Below are positions 21,635 to 29,498 of a stretch of 64,000 bases of DNA, in pieces. The stretch is from Planctomycetaceae bacterium. GTDB taxonomy: Bacteria; Planctomycetota; Planctomycetia; Planctomycetales; Planctomycetaceae. How positions within the stretch are numbered: position 1 is the first letter of the stretch; each line of letters begins with the position of its first letter. The stretch lies in the NCBI GenBank assembly GCA_019636285.1, contig JAHBXV010000002.1, positions 186,001 through 250,000 of the forward strand, written 5' to 3'. The position numbers and the translations under genes are program-made. The notes under the pieces were generated by a model. The model was not told the DNA's origin, did not search any database, and was given only the letters and a program-made list of their open reading frames with translations.

Positions 21635-22795
21635 TCATGGGATCCGGGCGGGAAGTCGCTGCCGCAACTGGATGACCGTTTTCAGATGCGCGGCGATTAT
21701 CCGGCGGGACAGTTTCGCGACGTTCAGGTCGCTGGCCACCCGTCGCAGGGCATCCGCCAGCTTCGGATCGCTCCCTGAAACATCTTCAGCGTGCCGCATC
21801 AGTGCCTGCTCGGGGTGAAGGGGGGAGCCGTCCTTTCGCCGGGTGGGGAGCGGGGTGGCTGCCACGAACGCGCGGAGCACCTCGATGCTGTTGCGGCCGC
21901 GCCAATACCAGGCGCCGATGGCATCGGTATGCTCGATCAGGTTCTGCCGACGCACCAAGAGGCGATCATCGTACGGACCGAACCGGCGGCTGTTCCACCA
22001 GGCATACAGCAAGGCTGCCACCAGGAGTTGCAGCGTGAGCGGCCGCACCAGCGGGTCGAGCAACAGCCCGACCGCTCGTGGGGTGCCCGAAGCATTCAGC
22101 GACTCATCGATCGTGACCCAATCGAGGGGGCCAACGGCTTCGAGCAACCGCCAGGCCAGGAGGCTGTTGTCGCCGAACGTCTGCAATTGATTCGAGAATG
22201 GCAAACTGCTGGCCACGAAGACAATCGCCCCGTTCCCCAATCGCAGGCGCGCGGCCTGTGGGGTGCCGTTGTATTCCACCAGAATGTCATCGACGGTTGT
22301 TTCTAGCGCGCCGTCAGTCCACCAGGCAATTTCTCGCGAAGCCACCAGCGAAGTTTCGGGCAATAGCGTGTCATCGCCGGGCGACGAAAAGGGTTGATAC
22401 TTCACACCCAGACCCGGCACTTCGAGCGGTTCACTGCCACGAAAGGCGTAGACGAGCCGCCCGCCCGCTCGCACCCAGTCCGACAGGGCTCGCCATTCGC
22501 TGGGAGTGGGAGAACGCTCGGGGCCGAGAATGCACAGCATTTCGTCGGAAGCCAGCCAGTTCTGAATCTGGTCGAGCGCGTACGAATTGCGCGAGACGGC
22601 ATAGCAGTTGGGCGAGAGGACGAGCATTTCATGGAGCGCCCGTTGACCCTCGGCCGTCACGCTGTAGGAATCGTGCGAGGTTCCCGGAGGAATATCGGGA
22701 TACCAGAACTGACCGACAATCACCGCCACGATCAGGACGGGCCAGATTAGAGTGATGTATCGCGAACTTGCGATTGCCGCTGAGTGGGAGGTCAT
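21635..22795 (-). CDS. DUF4350 domain membrane protein
   Basis: A 386-residue protein with one N-terminal membrane helix (ITLIWPVLIVAVIVGQFWY), a long extracytoplasmic portion and a second helix around residues 270-290 (LTLQLLVAALLYAWW) followed by a cytoplasmic tail. The pattern YSVTAEGQRALHEML with a later SDWVRAGGRLVYAF is typical of DUF4350, which resembles a GATase/ThuA-like fold. Its start overlaps the end of the DUF4129 gene by 4 bp, indicating translational coupling. These families usually sit in operons with a MoxR ATPase and a DUF58 protein; those partners are not in this window. Confidence 0.85.
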   Translation of the reverse strand: MTSHSAAIASSRYITLIWPVLIVAVIVGQFWYPDIPPGTSHDSYSVTAEGQRALHEMLVLSPNCYAVSRNSYALDQIQNWLASDEMLCILGPERSPTPSEWRALSDWVRAGGRLVYAFRGSEPLEVPGLGVKYQPFSSPGDDTLLPETSLVASREIAWWTDGALETTVDDILVEYNGTPQAARLRLGNGAIVFVASSLPFSNQLQTFGDNSLLAWRLLEAVGPLDWVTIDESLNASGTPRAVGLLLDPLVRPLTLQLLVAALLYAWWNSRRFGPYDDRLLVRRQNLIEHTDAIGAWYWRGRNSIEVLRAFVAATPLPTRRKDGSPLHPEQALMRHAEDVSGSDPKLADALRRVASDLNVAKLSRRIIAAHLKTVIQLRQRLPARIP

Positions 22796-23835
22796 TGCGC
22801 GACCTCCACGTCGGTGGATGATGAAACGAATCCCTGGCGGTACGACTGGAGCGCCTGTTCAAAACCCTCGCTGGTCGCGGGACGCCTGCCGAAGCCCACG
22901 GGTTCATATCCCGCCAACAGGGAACGAAAGGCAGTCTGTTCGCGCGGATGCGAGCGCGTGGACCTCAGGTAGTCACGCATCGTCAGCCCACGCCGATAGC
23001 GAATCCAGCCCGCGCGTTCGATCGAACTCATCCCTCCCCACACCAGGCGAGCCAGTGCTTCCGCGAACTTCCCCTGCCCGGCCAATCGCATCGCTTCGGC
23101 GAGATAGATATCGGCGGCGACGTCTCCCGGCGCGCGATCGTCGGCCATCTCGATCGTGCCGCCGTTACTCAACACGGCTTGCAGGCGAGGTTGTCGCCGC
23201 CAGTTCAAGAGTCCCATGACGACCAGCCCGAGGATCAACGCGCACACCGCGACGATGACCAGCCAGAAGAAGAGTTGTGCGACGAAGCCAATCAACTCGC
23301 CGGCCGCGGAACCCGCCGACCCCAGCAGGGAATCCAGTTCTTCGGTATCCGCGTTCTCCCGTTTCCGGTTTTCGTCTCCAGGACGCTGACGACTGGGCCG
23401 CCGGATTCCATCGCCCGGGGCCTCTGCCGTGGACCCATTTTTGTTGGTGCTCTCCCCGCTGCCAGGTTTTGTTCGATTCGAGTTCGCCTGTGGACCGCCG
23501 GCAGGCGTGTCGCTCGATCCGGAACGCGATCTCGCCGGATCGTTCTCCTTGCCAGTTTGAGAACGGTCGCCCGTGGGCGGCGGCTGGAGAGTCGACGAGC
23601 TACTCGCACGTTGGAAGTTCTCGTCGAGACGGTCGAAGTACCGGAATTGCGACTGCTTGAGGACTTCGTCCCGCAACTGGCGGACTTCGTGATCCGTCAG
23701 TTCCTCCTGGGCAAAAGCCGGCACGTTCACGGCAAAGAGCGAGGCCAGCGCCAGCACGGTCAAGCGCTGTCCGCGACCATGAACACAGCGATTTTCGCGA
23801 GCAGGCAGCATCAGCACTCGTCCCAGGCCCGCCAT
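22792..23835 (-). CDS. DUF4129 domain membrane protein
   Basis: A 347-residue exported or membrane protein. The N-terminus has a signal peptide (about 20-43, ending VPAFAQ), then a low-complexity Ser/Pro/Arg-rich stretch, a single membrane helix at about residues 190-215 (LFFWLVIVAVCALILGLVVM) and a cytoplasmic C-terminal DUF4129 domain with AEAMRLAGQGKFAEALARL and RRGLTMRDYL. The gene is coupled to DUF4350 through an overlap. Known gene neighbourhoods suggest a role with MoxR-type chaperones in cell-envelope processes, but the biochemical function is unknown. Confidence 0.85.
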   Translation of the reverse strand: MAGLGRVLMLPARENRCVHGRGQRLTVLALASLFAVNVPAFAQEELTDHEVRQLRDEVLKQSQFRYFDRLDENFQRASSSSTLQPPPTGDRSQTGKENDPARSRSGSSDTPAGGPQANSNRTKPGSGESTNKNGSTAEAPGDGIRRPSRQRPGDENRKRENADTEELDSLLGSAGSAAGELIGFVAQLFFWLVIVAVCALILGLVVMGLLNWRRQPRLQAVLSNGGTIEMADDRAPGDVAADIYLAEAMRLAGQGKFAEALARLVWGGMSSIERAGWIRYRRGLTMRDYLRSTRSHPREQTAFRSLLAGYEPVGFGRRPATSEGFEQALQSYRQGFVSSSTDVEVAQ

Positions 23836-23973
23836 TGTCGCGCGTCAGACGGCCTGCCGACGAGGCTCGACCGCGCATGGACCGTTCCATGAACGAGACG
23901 ATCATAAAGGCGATTCGCCGTCTTTCGCAAAGCCATTCAACACGCTTGGCAGGCCCCGGCAAATGTCGAAATC

Positions 23974-24741
23974 CTATTCGTCGTCATCGTCATCGTCATC
24001 GAAAAGCGGCCGGGGCTTGGTGCTCGGTGAGGCTTTCGGAAGCAGGTTGCCCGCGAATTGCAGATCGTCTGCCGTGGTGATCTTCAGATTAGTCCTGTCG
24101 CCCAAGACGACGCGGACGGGATAACCGGCATCTTGCAGCAGTTGAGCTTCATCGGTCGGCTGCCGGTCTCCGCGCTTTTGAAAGGCATCGCGCAGCCAGT
24201 CCACGCGGCTGACCTGGGGAGTCTGCGCCTCCCAGAGTCCGTCGCGCGGAACCGTGGTCTCGATGACATCGTCTGCTTGAACCCGCTTGATGGTTCCGAC
24301 AATCGGGGTCGCCAGAATGGCCGCGCCGAATTCCCCGGCGGTGGCGAAGACGCGATCGATGGCGTCGCGAGTCACCAGCGGGCGGGCGGCGTCATGCACA
24401 GCGACATGCGTGATGTTTGGCCCCAGCGCGGCCAGGCCCCGCTCGACCGAGTCGACCCGCTCGGCCCCGCCATCCACGAGGTCAATACCCAGAAGCGCCA
24501 GTTGACCCCGATGCTGCTCCTGAAAGGCTTCCCGATCGTCTGGCGAGATCACAAGAACGATCTGTCCAATATCGGATCGCGACAGAAACGCGTCGGCGGA
24601 GTGTTTCCAGACCGGCTTGCCGGCGAGGTCGGCATAGATCTTGCGCGGTGGAAGCCGGTGCCAGGCATCCAGGGGATTCTGTTCCGTCATGAAGCGAGTG
24701 CTGCGACCGGCAGCCGCGAGGATGACACCGAATCGTTCCAT
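23974..24741 (-). CDS. ispD: 2-C-methyl-D-erythritol 4-phosphate cytidylyltransferase
   Basis: A 255-residue enzyme of the MEP isoprenoid pathway that activates methylerythritol phosphate with CTP. The nucleotide-binding start is GVILAAAGRSTRF; other family blocks are GGAERVDSVERGLAAL, VHDAARPLVTRDAID and the substrate-binding QTPQVSRVDWLRDAF and TDEAQLLQDAG. It has an insert of about ten residues after the P-loop compared with the usual GxxxPKQY pattern, with KIYADLAGKPVW in place of KQY. The C-terminus ends in an unusual acidic run, FDDDDDDDE. The divergent regulator gene begins 358 bp away. Confidence 0.9.
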   Translation of the reverse strand: MERFGVILAAAGRSTRFMTEQNPLDAWHRLPPRKIYADLAGKPVWKHSADAFLSRSDIGQIVLVISPDDREAFQEQHRGQLALLGIDLVDGGAERVDSVERGLAALGPNITHVAVHDAARPLVTRDAIDRVFATAGEFGAAILATPIVGTIKRVQADDVIETTVPRDGLWEAQTPQVSRVDWLRDAFQKRGDRQPTDEAQLLQDAGYPVRVVLGDRTNLKITTADDLQFAGNLLPKASPSTKPRPLFDDDDDDDE

Positions 24742-25099
24742 GGAGATGTCTCAACACTCACCGTGAATGTGCGGTGCGTGGCAAGTCCGTCTCACGCCCA
24801 CCGCTTCCGCCAATCCGCGTGTTCTAGCCGTTGAACGATCGAGAAATCAATCTTCCGCCGCGATGGGACCGACGTTGATTCCTCGCAACATGTGGCGTGC
24901 GGCTGCTGCCGTTCCGCCACGTCGGCCGGCAACGTCAATTCCACGACACGCTGCATGTAAAGTCATTTCAACCAGTTAGATCGCGTGCAAGAAAACTTGA
25001 ACACTTCGGCACTGGAATTGTTTCAGAGTCGGATCACTGCCGTCGCCACGTTGACGCGTCGGGCCACTCCCCGTTCATTCGACCCCAGAAAGCAGCACC
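24742..25099. other. Divergent region between ispD and the regulator
   Basis: About 358 bp with no supported gene. It should hold promoters for both flanking genes. The only element I can point to is the weak sigma-54-like match at 25008-25022. Confidence 0.5.
25008..25022 (+). promoter_or_regulatory. Possible sigma-54 (-24/-12) promoter
   Basis: The sequence GGCAC, five bases, TTGTT matches the sigma-54 consensus GGCAC-N5-TTGCW except that the conserved C of the -12 element is T. It lies about 78 bp before a gene for a sigma-54 activator-like protein, so self-regulation would be plausible. The mismatch falls at a near-invariant base and a chance match is quite possible. Confidence 0.2.
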
Positions 25100-26587
25100 A
25101 TGGTGCAACCGGTTGTTCTGATGCTCAGCCGAGACCACGAGCTGACCTGCGAATTTGCCGGCTGTTTGCAGGGGGTCGCCGACATTCGTGCCTGCGATCA
25201 GCCCGATGAGCTTCTGGAACTGTCCGGGCAATGGAAGCCCTCCGCCATCGTGCTGGACTACCGTCGGCTCGGCCTTCTCGGACCTGGCGAACAGCGCCTT
25301 GTAGGCACTCTTGAGAGTCGTTTTCCCGACAGTTCGCTGGCCGTCCTCGCGGAACCGCGACTGTCGTCTTCGATGGGCGAAATCTCCACATCCGGTCGCG
25401 TGCGAACGCTGATCGAAGCGCCGACTCGCGAACGAGTCATGCAGCTTTGTCGTGACATTCTGGAATTCCCCGAAGACGAAGCCAACGAGATTGCTGCTCC
25501 CGAAGAAGTGGCACCGGTACCTCCTGTTGTTCCGGTTGTTGAAAACACCGCGCCGACAGGAACCCTGGCGGGAATCACCCGTCGGTTTGAAACAAGCTGC
25601 CCGAAGTTGACGCAGATGCTGCGCGACCTGGAAGTCGCGGCCCGCCACGATGTCACGATCCTGCTCATCGGCGAAACGGGAGCGGGAAAGACGTTCCTGT
25701 CGCGGCTGATCCACGAGGTCTCTCCGCGGCGGCACGAACCGTTCCTGCCGGTGGCCTGCGGGGCATTGCCGAATGACCTGATTGAAAGCGAACTCTTCGG
25801 CCATGCGAAAGGGGCGTTTACCAGCGCGCATGCTGATAAAGAGGGAAAGTTCCTGGCAGCCCGCCGCGGTTCGCTGCTGCTCGACGAAATCGATGTCCTG
25901 GGCCTCGAACAGCAGGTCAAGCTGCTGCGAGTCATCGAGACGGGGGAATTCGAACCGGTCGGGTCCAACCAGACCATGCACTGCGAAGCACGGCTGATCG
26001 TCGCGAGCAATCTCCAATTGCAGCCGCTGGTCGAACAAAACCGGTTCCGTCCGGACCTCTACTATCGTCTCAATATGCTGAAGTTCGAAATTCCCCCGCT
26101 GCGACAGCGGCCGATGGACATCATGCCGCTCGCGAAGAAGTTCGTGCGGCAGTTCGCGATCAAGCACGGCGTGACGATCAGCGAGATCGACTCGAGCCTG
26201 TTCCACGCGCTCCTGGGCTATCCGTGGCCGGGGAATGTCCGCGAACTGGAACACGTCATTCAGCGGGCGGTCATTTACTGCCGCGATGGAAATCTGACGG
26301 CTGCCCATCTCCCCTCGCACATCGTGCAGGGGAAGGCCGGGCCGACGAACGACCCCAGCGTTGATCTCGGCATGGGTGCCCGGCCGGCTGCACCCGTGGC
26401 GGCGGTTGAACACAGTCTGGGCGGTCAAATCGCGCTCACGGAACGGGAGATCATTGAACAGACTCTCTTCCGCAACAGCTTCAGCCGGACTCGAACGGCC
26501 AAGGAACTCGGGATCAGCCGCGTGACCCTGTATAACAAGATGAAGCGATACGGGATCGGCGGGTTGGGGCCGTCCGAAAACGCATGA
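25100..26587 (+). CDS. Sigma-54-dependent-type transcriptional activator (NtrC family)
   Basis: A 495-residue protein with three parts. Residues 1-120 look like a degenerate receiver domain: an Asp is present in IVLDYRRLG, but the usual acidic pocket near the start is reduced to SRDHEL. Residues about 150-390 are an AAA+ domain with Walker A LIGETGAGKT, Walker B LLLDEID and an L1 loop reading GAFTSA instead of the canonical GAFTGA. The C-terminus is a Fis-type helix-turn-helix (RTAKELGISRVTLYNKMKRY). The family remodels sigma-54 polymerase to start transcription. Targets are unknown; rpoN is not in the window. Confidence 0.88.
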   Translation: MVQPVVLMLSRDHELTCEFAGCLQGVADIRACDQPDELLELSGQWKPSAIVLDYRRLGLLGPGEQRLVGTLESRFPDSSLAVLAEPRLSSSMGEISTSGRVRTLIEAPTRERVMQLCRDILEFPEDEANEIAAPEEVAPVPPVVPVVENTAPTGTLAGITRRFETSCPKLTQMLRDLEVAARHDVTILLIGETGAGKTFLSRLIHEVSPRRHEPFLPVACGALPNDLIESELFGHAKGAFTSAHADKEGKFLAARRGSLLLDEIDVLGLEQQVKLLRVIETGEFEPVGSNQTMHCEARLIVASNLQLQPLVEQNRFRPDLYYRLNMLKFEIPPLRQRPMDIMPLAKKFVRQFAIKHGVTISEIDSSLFHALLGYPWPGNVRELEHVIQRAVIYCRDGNLTAAHLPSHIVQGKAGPTNDPSVDLGMGARPAAPVAAVEHSLGGQIALTEREIIEQTLFRNSFSRTRTAKELGISRVTLYNKMKRYGIGGLGPSENA

Positions 26588-26792
26588 AATCCTCGATTGC
26601 GACCTTCGCGAATTCCCTGTCATTGGGTGGACGCGCCGCCGCTAATTCGACAGGCTGTGAAATTGAGTGGCTTCTCCGAAAATTGTCTTCGTGAGGAGCC
26701 AACTCGCGCGACGCGGCAAGCATCAAAAGACCCGAGCGCGAGGTTGGAGGGGGCCAGTCCAACCCGTGCCAGACAGGCGAAGGCAAAGCTAA

Positions 26793-27083
26793 ATGTCCGA
26801 TTCGGACGACATTCCCGAAATCGAAATTCAGATCCGGCCGGATGACGACACCCTGGCGGAATTGGGTGTTTCCGCAGAAGAGTTCGAGCAGCAACTCGAA
26901 GTGGCCATCGCGGACTACCACGAACTGCTCGACACGGCGGGCGAGTCGGACGATGTTCCGGGGCTGGAAGATATCGAGGTCGAACTTCACGGCCGCCTCC
27001 ACCGGCTCGGGGACTTGGCAGCCATCCGCATTACGGGTGATCTCGACGCGCTCAGCGACGAGACCGATGAGCTGGAGCCGTAA
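26793..27083 (+). CDS. Small acidic hypothetical protein
   Basis: A 96-residue, very acidic protein that I do not recognise. It has no signal peptide, membrane helix or cysteine. The sequence alternates acidic beta-like stretches (IPEIEIQIRP, LEDIEVELHG) with a helical EEFEQQLEVAIADYHELL. Base usage at third codon positions resembles that of neighbouring genes, which supports it being real. It sits between the regulator gene and tRNA-Leu on the same strand. Confidence 0.55.
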   Translation: MSDSDDIPEIEIQIRPDDDTLAELGVSAEEFEQQLEVAIADYHELLDTAGESDDVPGLEDIEVELHGRLHRLGDLAAIRITGDLDALSDETDELEP

Positions 27084-27157
27084 TCGGTCTGCAACGTGCC
27101 GATCAAAGCCGGTCTGGCTCGACTCCCGCATCCTCCCCGGCGTACAATCCCCGCCGC

Positions 27158-27239
27158 GCGAGAGTGGCGAAACTGGCAGACGCGCAAGATTTAGGATCTT
27201 GTGGGGCAACCCATGGGGGTTCGATTCCCCCCTCTCGCA
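27158..27239 (+). tRNA. tRNA-Leu (anticodon UAG)
   Basis: Acceptor arms GCGAGAG (27158-27164) and CTCTCGC (27232-27238) pair perfectly, with discriminator A at 27239. The anticodon stem is CAAGA/TCTTG around loop TTTAGGA, giving anticodon TAG, which reads CUA-type leucine codons. A long variable arm (TGGGGCAACCCA) marks a class II tRNA, and the T arm is GGGGG-TTCGATT-CCCCC. The 3' CCA is not encoded. It sits just left of the large lipid/polyketide locus. Confidence 0.95.
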
Positions 27240-27268
27240 ACTCTTTTCGCCTCAGGGCGATACGTCGA

Positions 27269-27304
27269 ACGAGGCTTTTGGCGCTCTAAGTGGCGCCGCC
27301 TCGT
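27269..27304 (+). terminator. Stem-loop downstream of tRNA-Leu
   Basis: ACGAGGC (27269-27275) pairs with GCCTCGT (27298-27304), and inside it GGCGC (27280-27284) pairs with GCGCC (27293-27297). This gives a strong two-part hairpin 30 bp after the tRNA. A U-run does not follow, so it may be a processing or Rho-independent-like stop of low efficiency. Confidence 0.35.
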
Positions 27305-27531
27305 CCGCGATAGCCTCCGTCATGGTGGGCCATTCGGCTTAGGCTCGGTTGCCGAATCGTTCCACTTCTCAAGTTGGTCCGAAGGCCGTCCGCTACTCTG
27401 CTGGGACGAGTTCTCCATTTCCCGGCCCTTTCACACACGAAGTCAGGCCACTCAATCCAACCATTCTACGCAAACATCCTTTTCCATCTTTTCCGCGCCA
27501 TCTGACTCGGTTTATGATCGGGGAACAGTGA

Positions 27532-28830
27532 ATGTCCCTACTTCAGAACCAGATTTGCCGCGAGATGGATAGTACGAACCACACTCCTCCCAAGAAGTTA
27601 TCGCTCGGTCTCAGCGCCCTTCAGATGTTGTGCGGCCTGTCTCGACGATTGGGAATCCAGAAAGATCTTTCGGCAACAGACCTGCGGCGAGCGGCCAGTC
27701 GATCAACCGGGTTGACCGACTGGGGTGATGACCCCCTCGCGGACCTCTTCGAGAATCTGGTCGCGTCTCTCGAGGCAGATGGCAATCTCACGCCGCTTGG
27801 CCGGGCGATGGCCAGGCAGGGGCTGACTCGGCTGCTCAAGACGCGGCTCTATCTCCAACGAGAGCTTGCCGCCCGGCCAGATATCCCCCAACGGGAAATA
27901 CGACGGCCGATCATTATTGCTGCCCTGCCCCGCACCGGAACCACGCTGCTGCACAACCTGTTGTCCCTCTCGGAAGATGGGCGTCCACTGTTGTTGTGGG
28001 AAACGATGACGCCGGCGCGGACCGGACGTCGCCTGAGCGATTCCGATCGACGCGCGGAGCATATGCGGCGACAAGTTGCGTTCCTCAAGCGATGGTTGCC
28101 CACCATGGCCACCATGCACGAAGTCTCGGCGGACGGTCCGGAGGAATGCTCACTGCTTCTGGCCTACTCGTATTTGCTCCCCTTTCCCGCCGATAGCCTC
28201 ATCGGCGGCTACCGGTCGCGCCTGGACCGAATGTCCGACGCGGAAATCGACCTGATGTATCAGTACCACCGCATGCAGTTGCAGATCCTGCAGGGTGACA
28301 CGTCTCCGCAATGGATTCTCAAGGGGATTTCACACCTGTTCGGCCTGGGCAGTCTACTGGCGACCTATCCCGATGCGTGCGTGATCCAGACACACCGCGA
28401 CCCGTGCCGGGTCGTTCCATCAATTTGCAGTTTGCAGTTCCTGTTTGTTGAACCGATGTTTCGCAATCTGGATGGCTACGGAGAAGCCGTCGCAAGCTCG
28501 CTGGCCGATCACCTGCGTCGCGGCCTGGACGGCCGAGATCGATTTCCCGCGGAACGGGTCTTCGACCTCGCCTACGAGGATCTTGTCGCCGATCCGCTGG
28601 AATCGGTGCGGCGGATTCATGACCATTTCGGCCTCGAATTCACCTCTCGGCATCGGCAGCGCTGCGAGCAATGGCTGGCGGCCAATCCTCGCCACAAGCA
28701 TGGCGTTCACAAGTACAGCCTCGAACAATTCGGGCTGACCGAGCAGCGGATCGATGAACTCTATGGGTTCTATACCGACCGCTTCTTGCCGTCGGCCCCG
28801 AAAAGGTCGGCGAGCACCGTCAGCGTTTAG
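27532..28830 (+). CDS. PAPS-dependent sulfotransferase family protein
   Basis: A 432-residue cytoplasmic protein that would move a sulfuryl group from PAPS to a hydroxyl or amine. The 5'-phosphosulfate loop is IIIAALPRTGTTLLHNLL at about residue 125, and the 3'-phosphate site is VIQTHRDPCRVVPSI at about residue 285. The N-terminal 110 residues are a helical region seen in large bacterial sulfotransferases. An alternative ATG lies 11 codons in. It opens the lipid/polyketide locus just after tRNA-Leu, so the acceptor may be the lipid product, but that link is only positional. Family call is firm; substrate is unknown. Confidence 0.85.
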   Translation: MSLLQNQICREMDSTNHTPPKKLSLGLSALQMLCGLSRRLGIQKDLSATDLRRAASRSTGLTDWGDDPLADLFENLVASLEADGNLTPLGRAMARQGLTRLLKTRLYLQRELAARPDIPQREIRRPIIIAALPRTGTTLLHNLLSLSEDGRPLLLWETMTPARTGRRLSDSDRRAEHMRRQVAFLKRWLPTMATMHEVSADGPEECSLLLAYSYLLPFPADSLIGGYRSRLDRMSDAEIDLMYQYHRMQLQILQGDTSPQWILKGISHLFGLGSLLATYPDACVIQTHRDPCRVVPSICSLQFLFVEPMFRNLDGYGEAVASSLADHLRRGLDGRDRFPAERVFDLAYEDLVADPLESVRRIHDHFGLEFTSRHRQRCEQWLAANPRHKHGVHKYSLEQFGLTEQRIDELYGFYTDRFLPSAPKRSASTVSV

Positions 28831-28892
28831 TCGAGCTACGGTGGTGTTGCGGCAAGCCGCCGCGAGAGTCGCCCATGACAATGCGACGCGGG

Positions 28893-29474
28893 CTACCTGG
28901 GTTCGCTGAAAACCAGATAGTGGTACACGAAGAACCGGATGAGGGTCGAAACTCCGAGCACCAACGGGACGGCGATCAGGACCGATGGCTGAAAGAGTGT
29001 TTCGAGCACCGAGAAGCCGAGGTACTCGCCCACGCGATGCACGACGTTCATCAGGATGTACCGGATGATCTGTCGCCTCAACAAACTGCCTGACGCTCGA
29101 AAGACGTATCGCCGGAGCCCCAGAAAGTTGATGACCGAGACCGTCACCAGCGACACCAGGAATGCCACTTGTGCGGGGAGACCCACGAGATTGTGCAGGC
29201 TCCAGGTGATGCCCAGGTGACACGCCAGGGACACGCCAAGCCAACTCAGGTACCGGAGCGACGTCTGCCGAGCCGTGACGGGGCGTTCGCTGGCGACCGA
29301 TGACGGGTCATCAACAGCGGGAAGTCCGGCGGGCGGAGCGGGCATTGTCGGCACGGGCGGGACCGCTTCTGGTTCTAGAGGTGGTTTCAAAACCCTCTGG
29401 ACGACGGGGTGTGTCCCCGATTTCGAGACGTTTTGCAGCCACCAACCGGGTTTTGAAACGTGTTCTCGTTCCAT
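28893..29474 (-). CDS. GtrA-like membrane protein
   Basis: A 193-residue protein with a proline-rich N-terminal tail of about 70 residues and a four-helix GtrA domain. The segments are LSWLGVSLACHLGITWSL, QVAFLVSLVTVSVINFLGL, the helix around LGFSVLETL, and VLIAVPLVLGVSTLIRFFVY. The motif NFLGLRRYVF and the closing RFFVYHYLVF are typical. GtrA proteins are thought to flip or present polyprenyl-linked sugars. The true start could lie further in because the first 70 residues are not part of the domain. It ends 62 bp from the sulfotransferase gene, which converges on it, and lies 24 bp downstream of the GH3 gene. Confidence 0.8.
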   Translation of the reverse strand: MEREHVSKPGWWLQNVSKSGTHPVVQRVLKPPLEPEAVPPVPTMPAPPAGLPAVDDPSSVASERPVTARQTSLRYLSWLGVSLACHLGITWSLHNLVGLPAQVAFLVSLVTVSVINFLGLRRYVFRASGSLLRRQIIRYILMNVVHRVGEYLGFSVLETLFQPSVLIAVPLVLGVSTLIRFFVYHYLVFSEPR

Positions 29475-29498
29475 CGAGACGACGTGACGGATGCCCGT

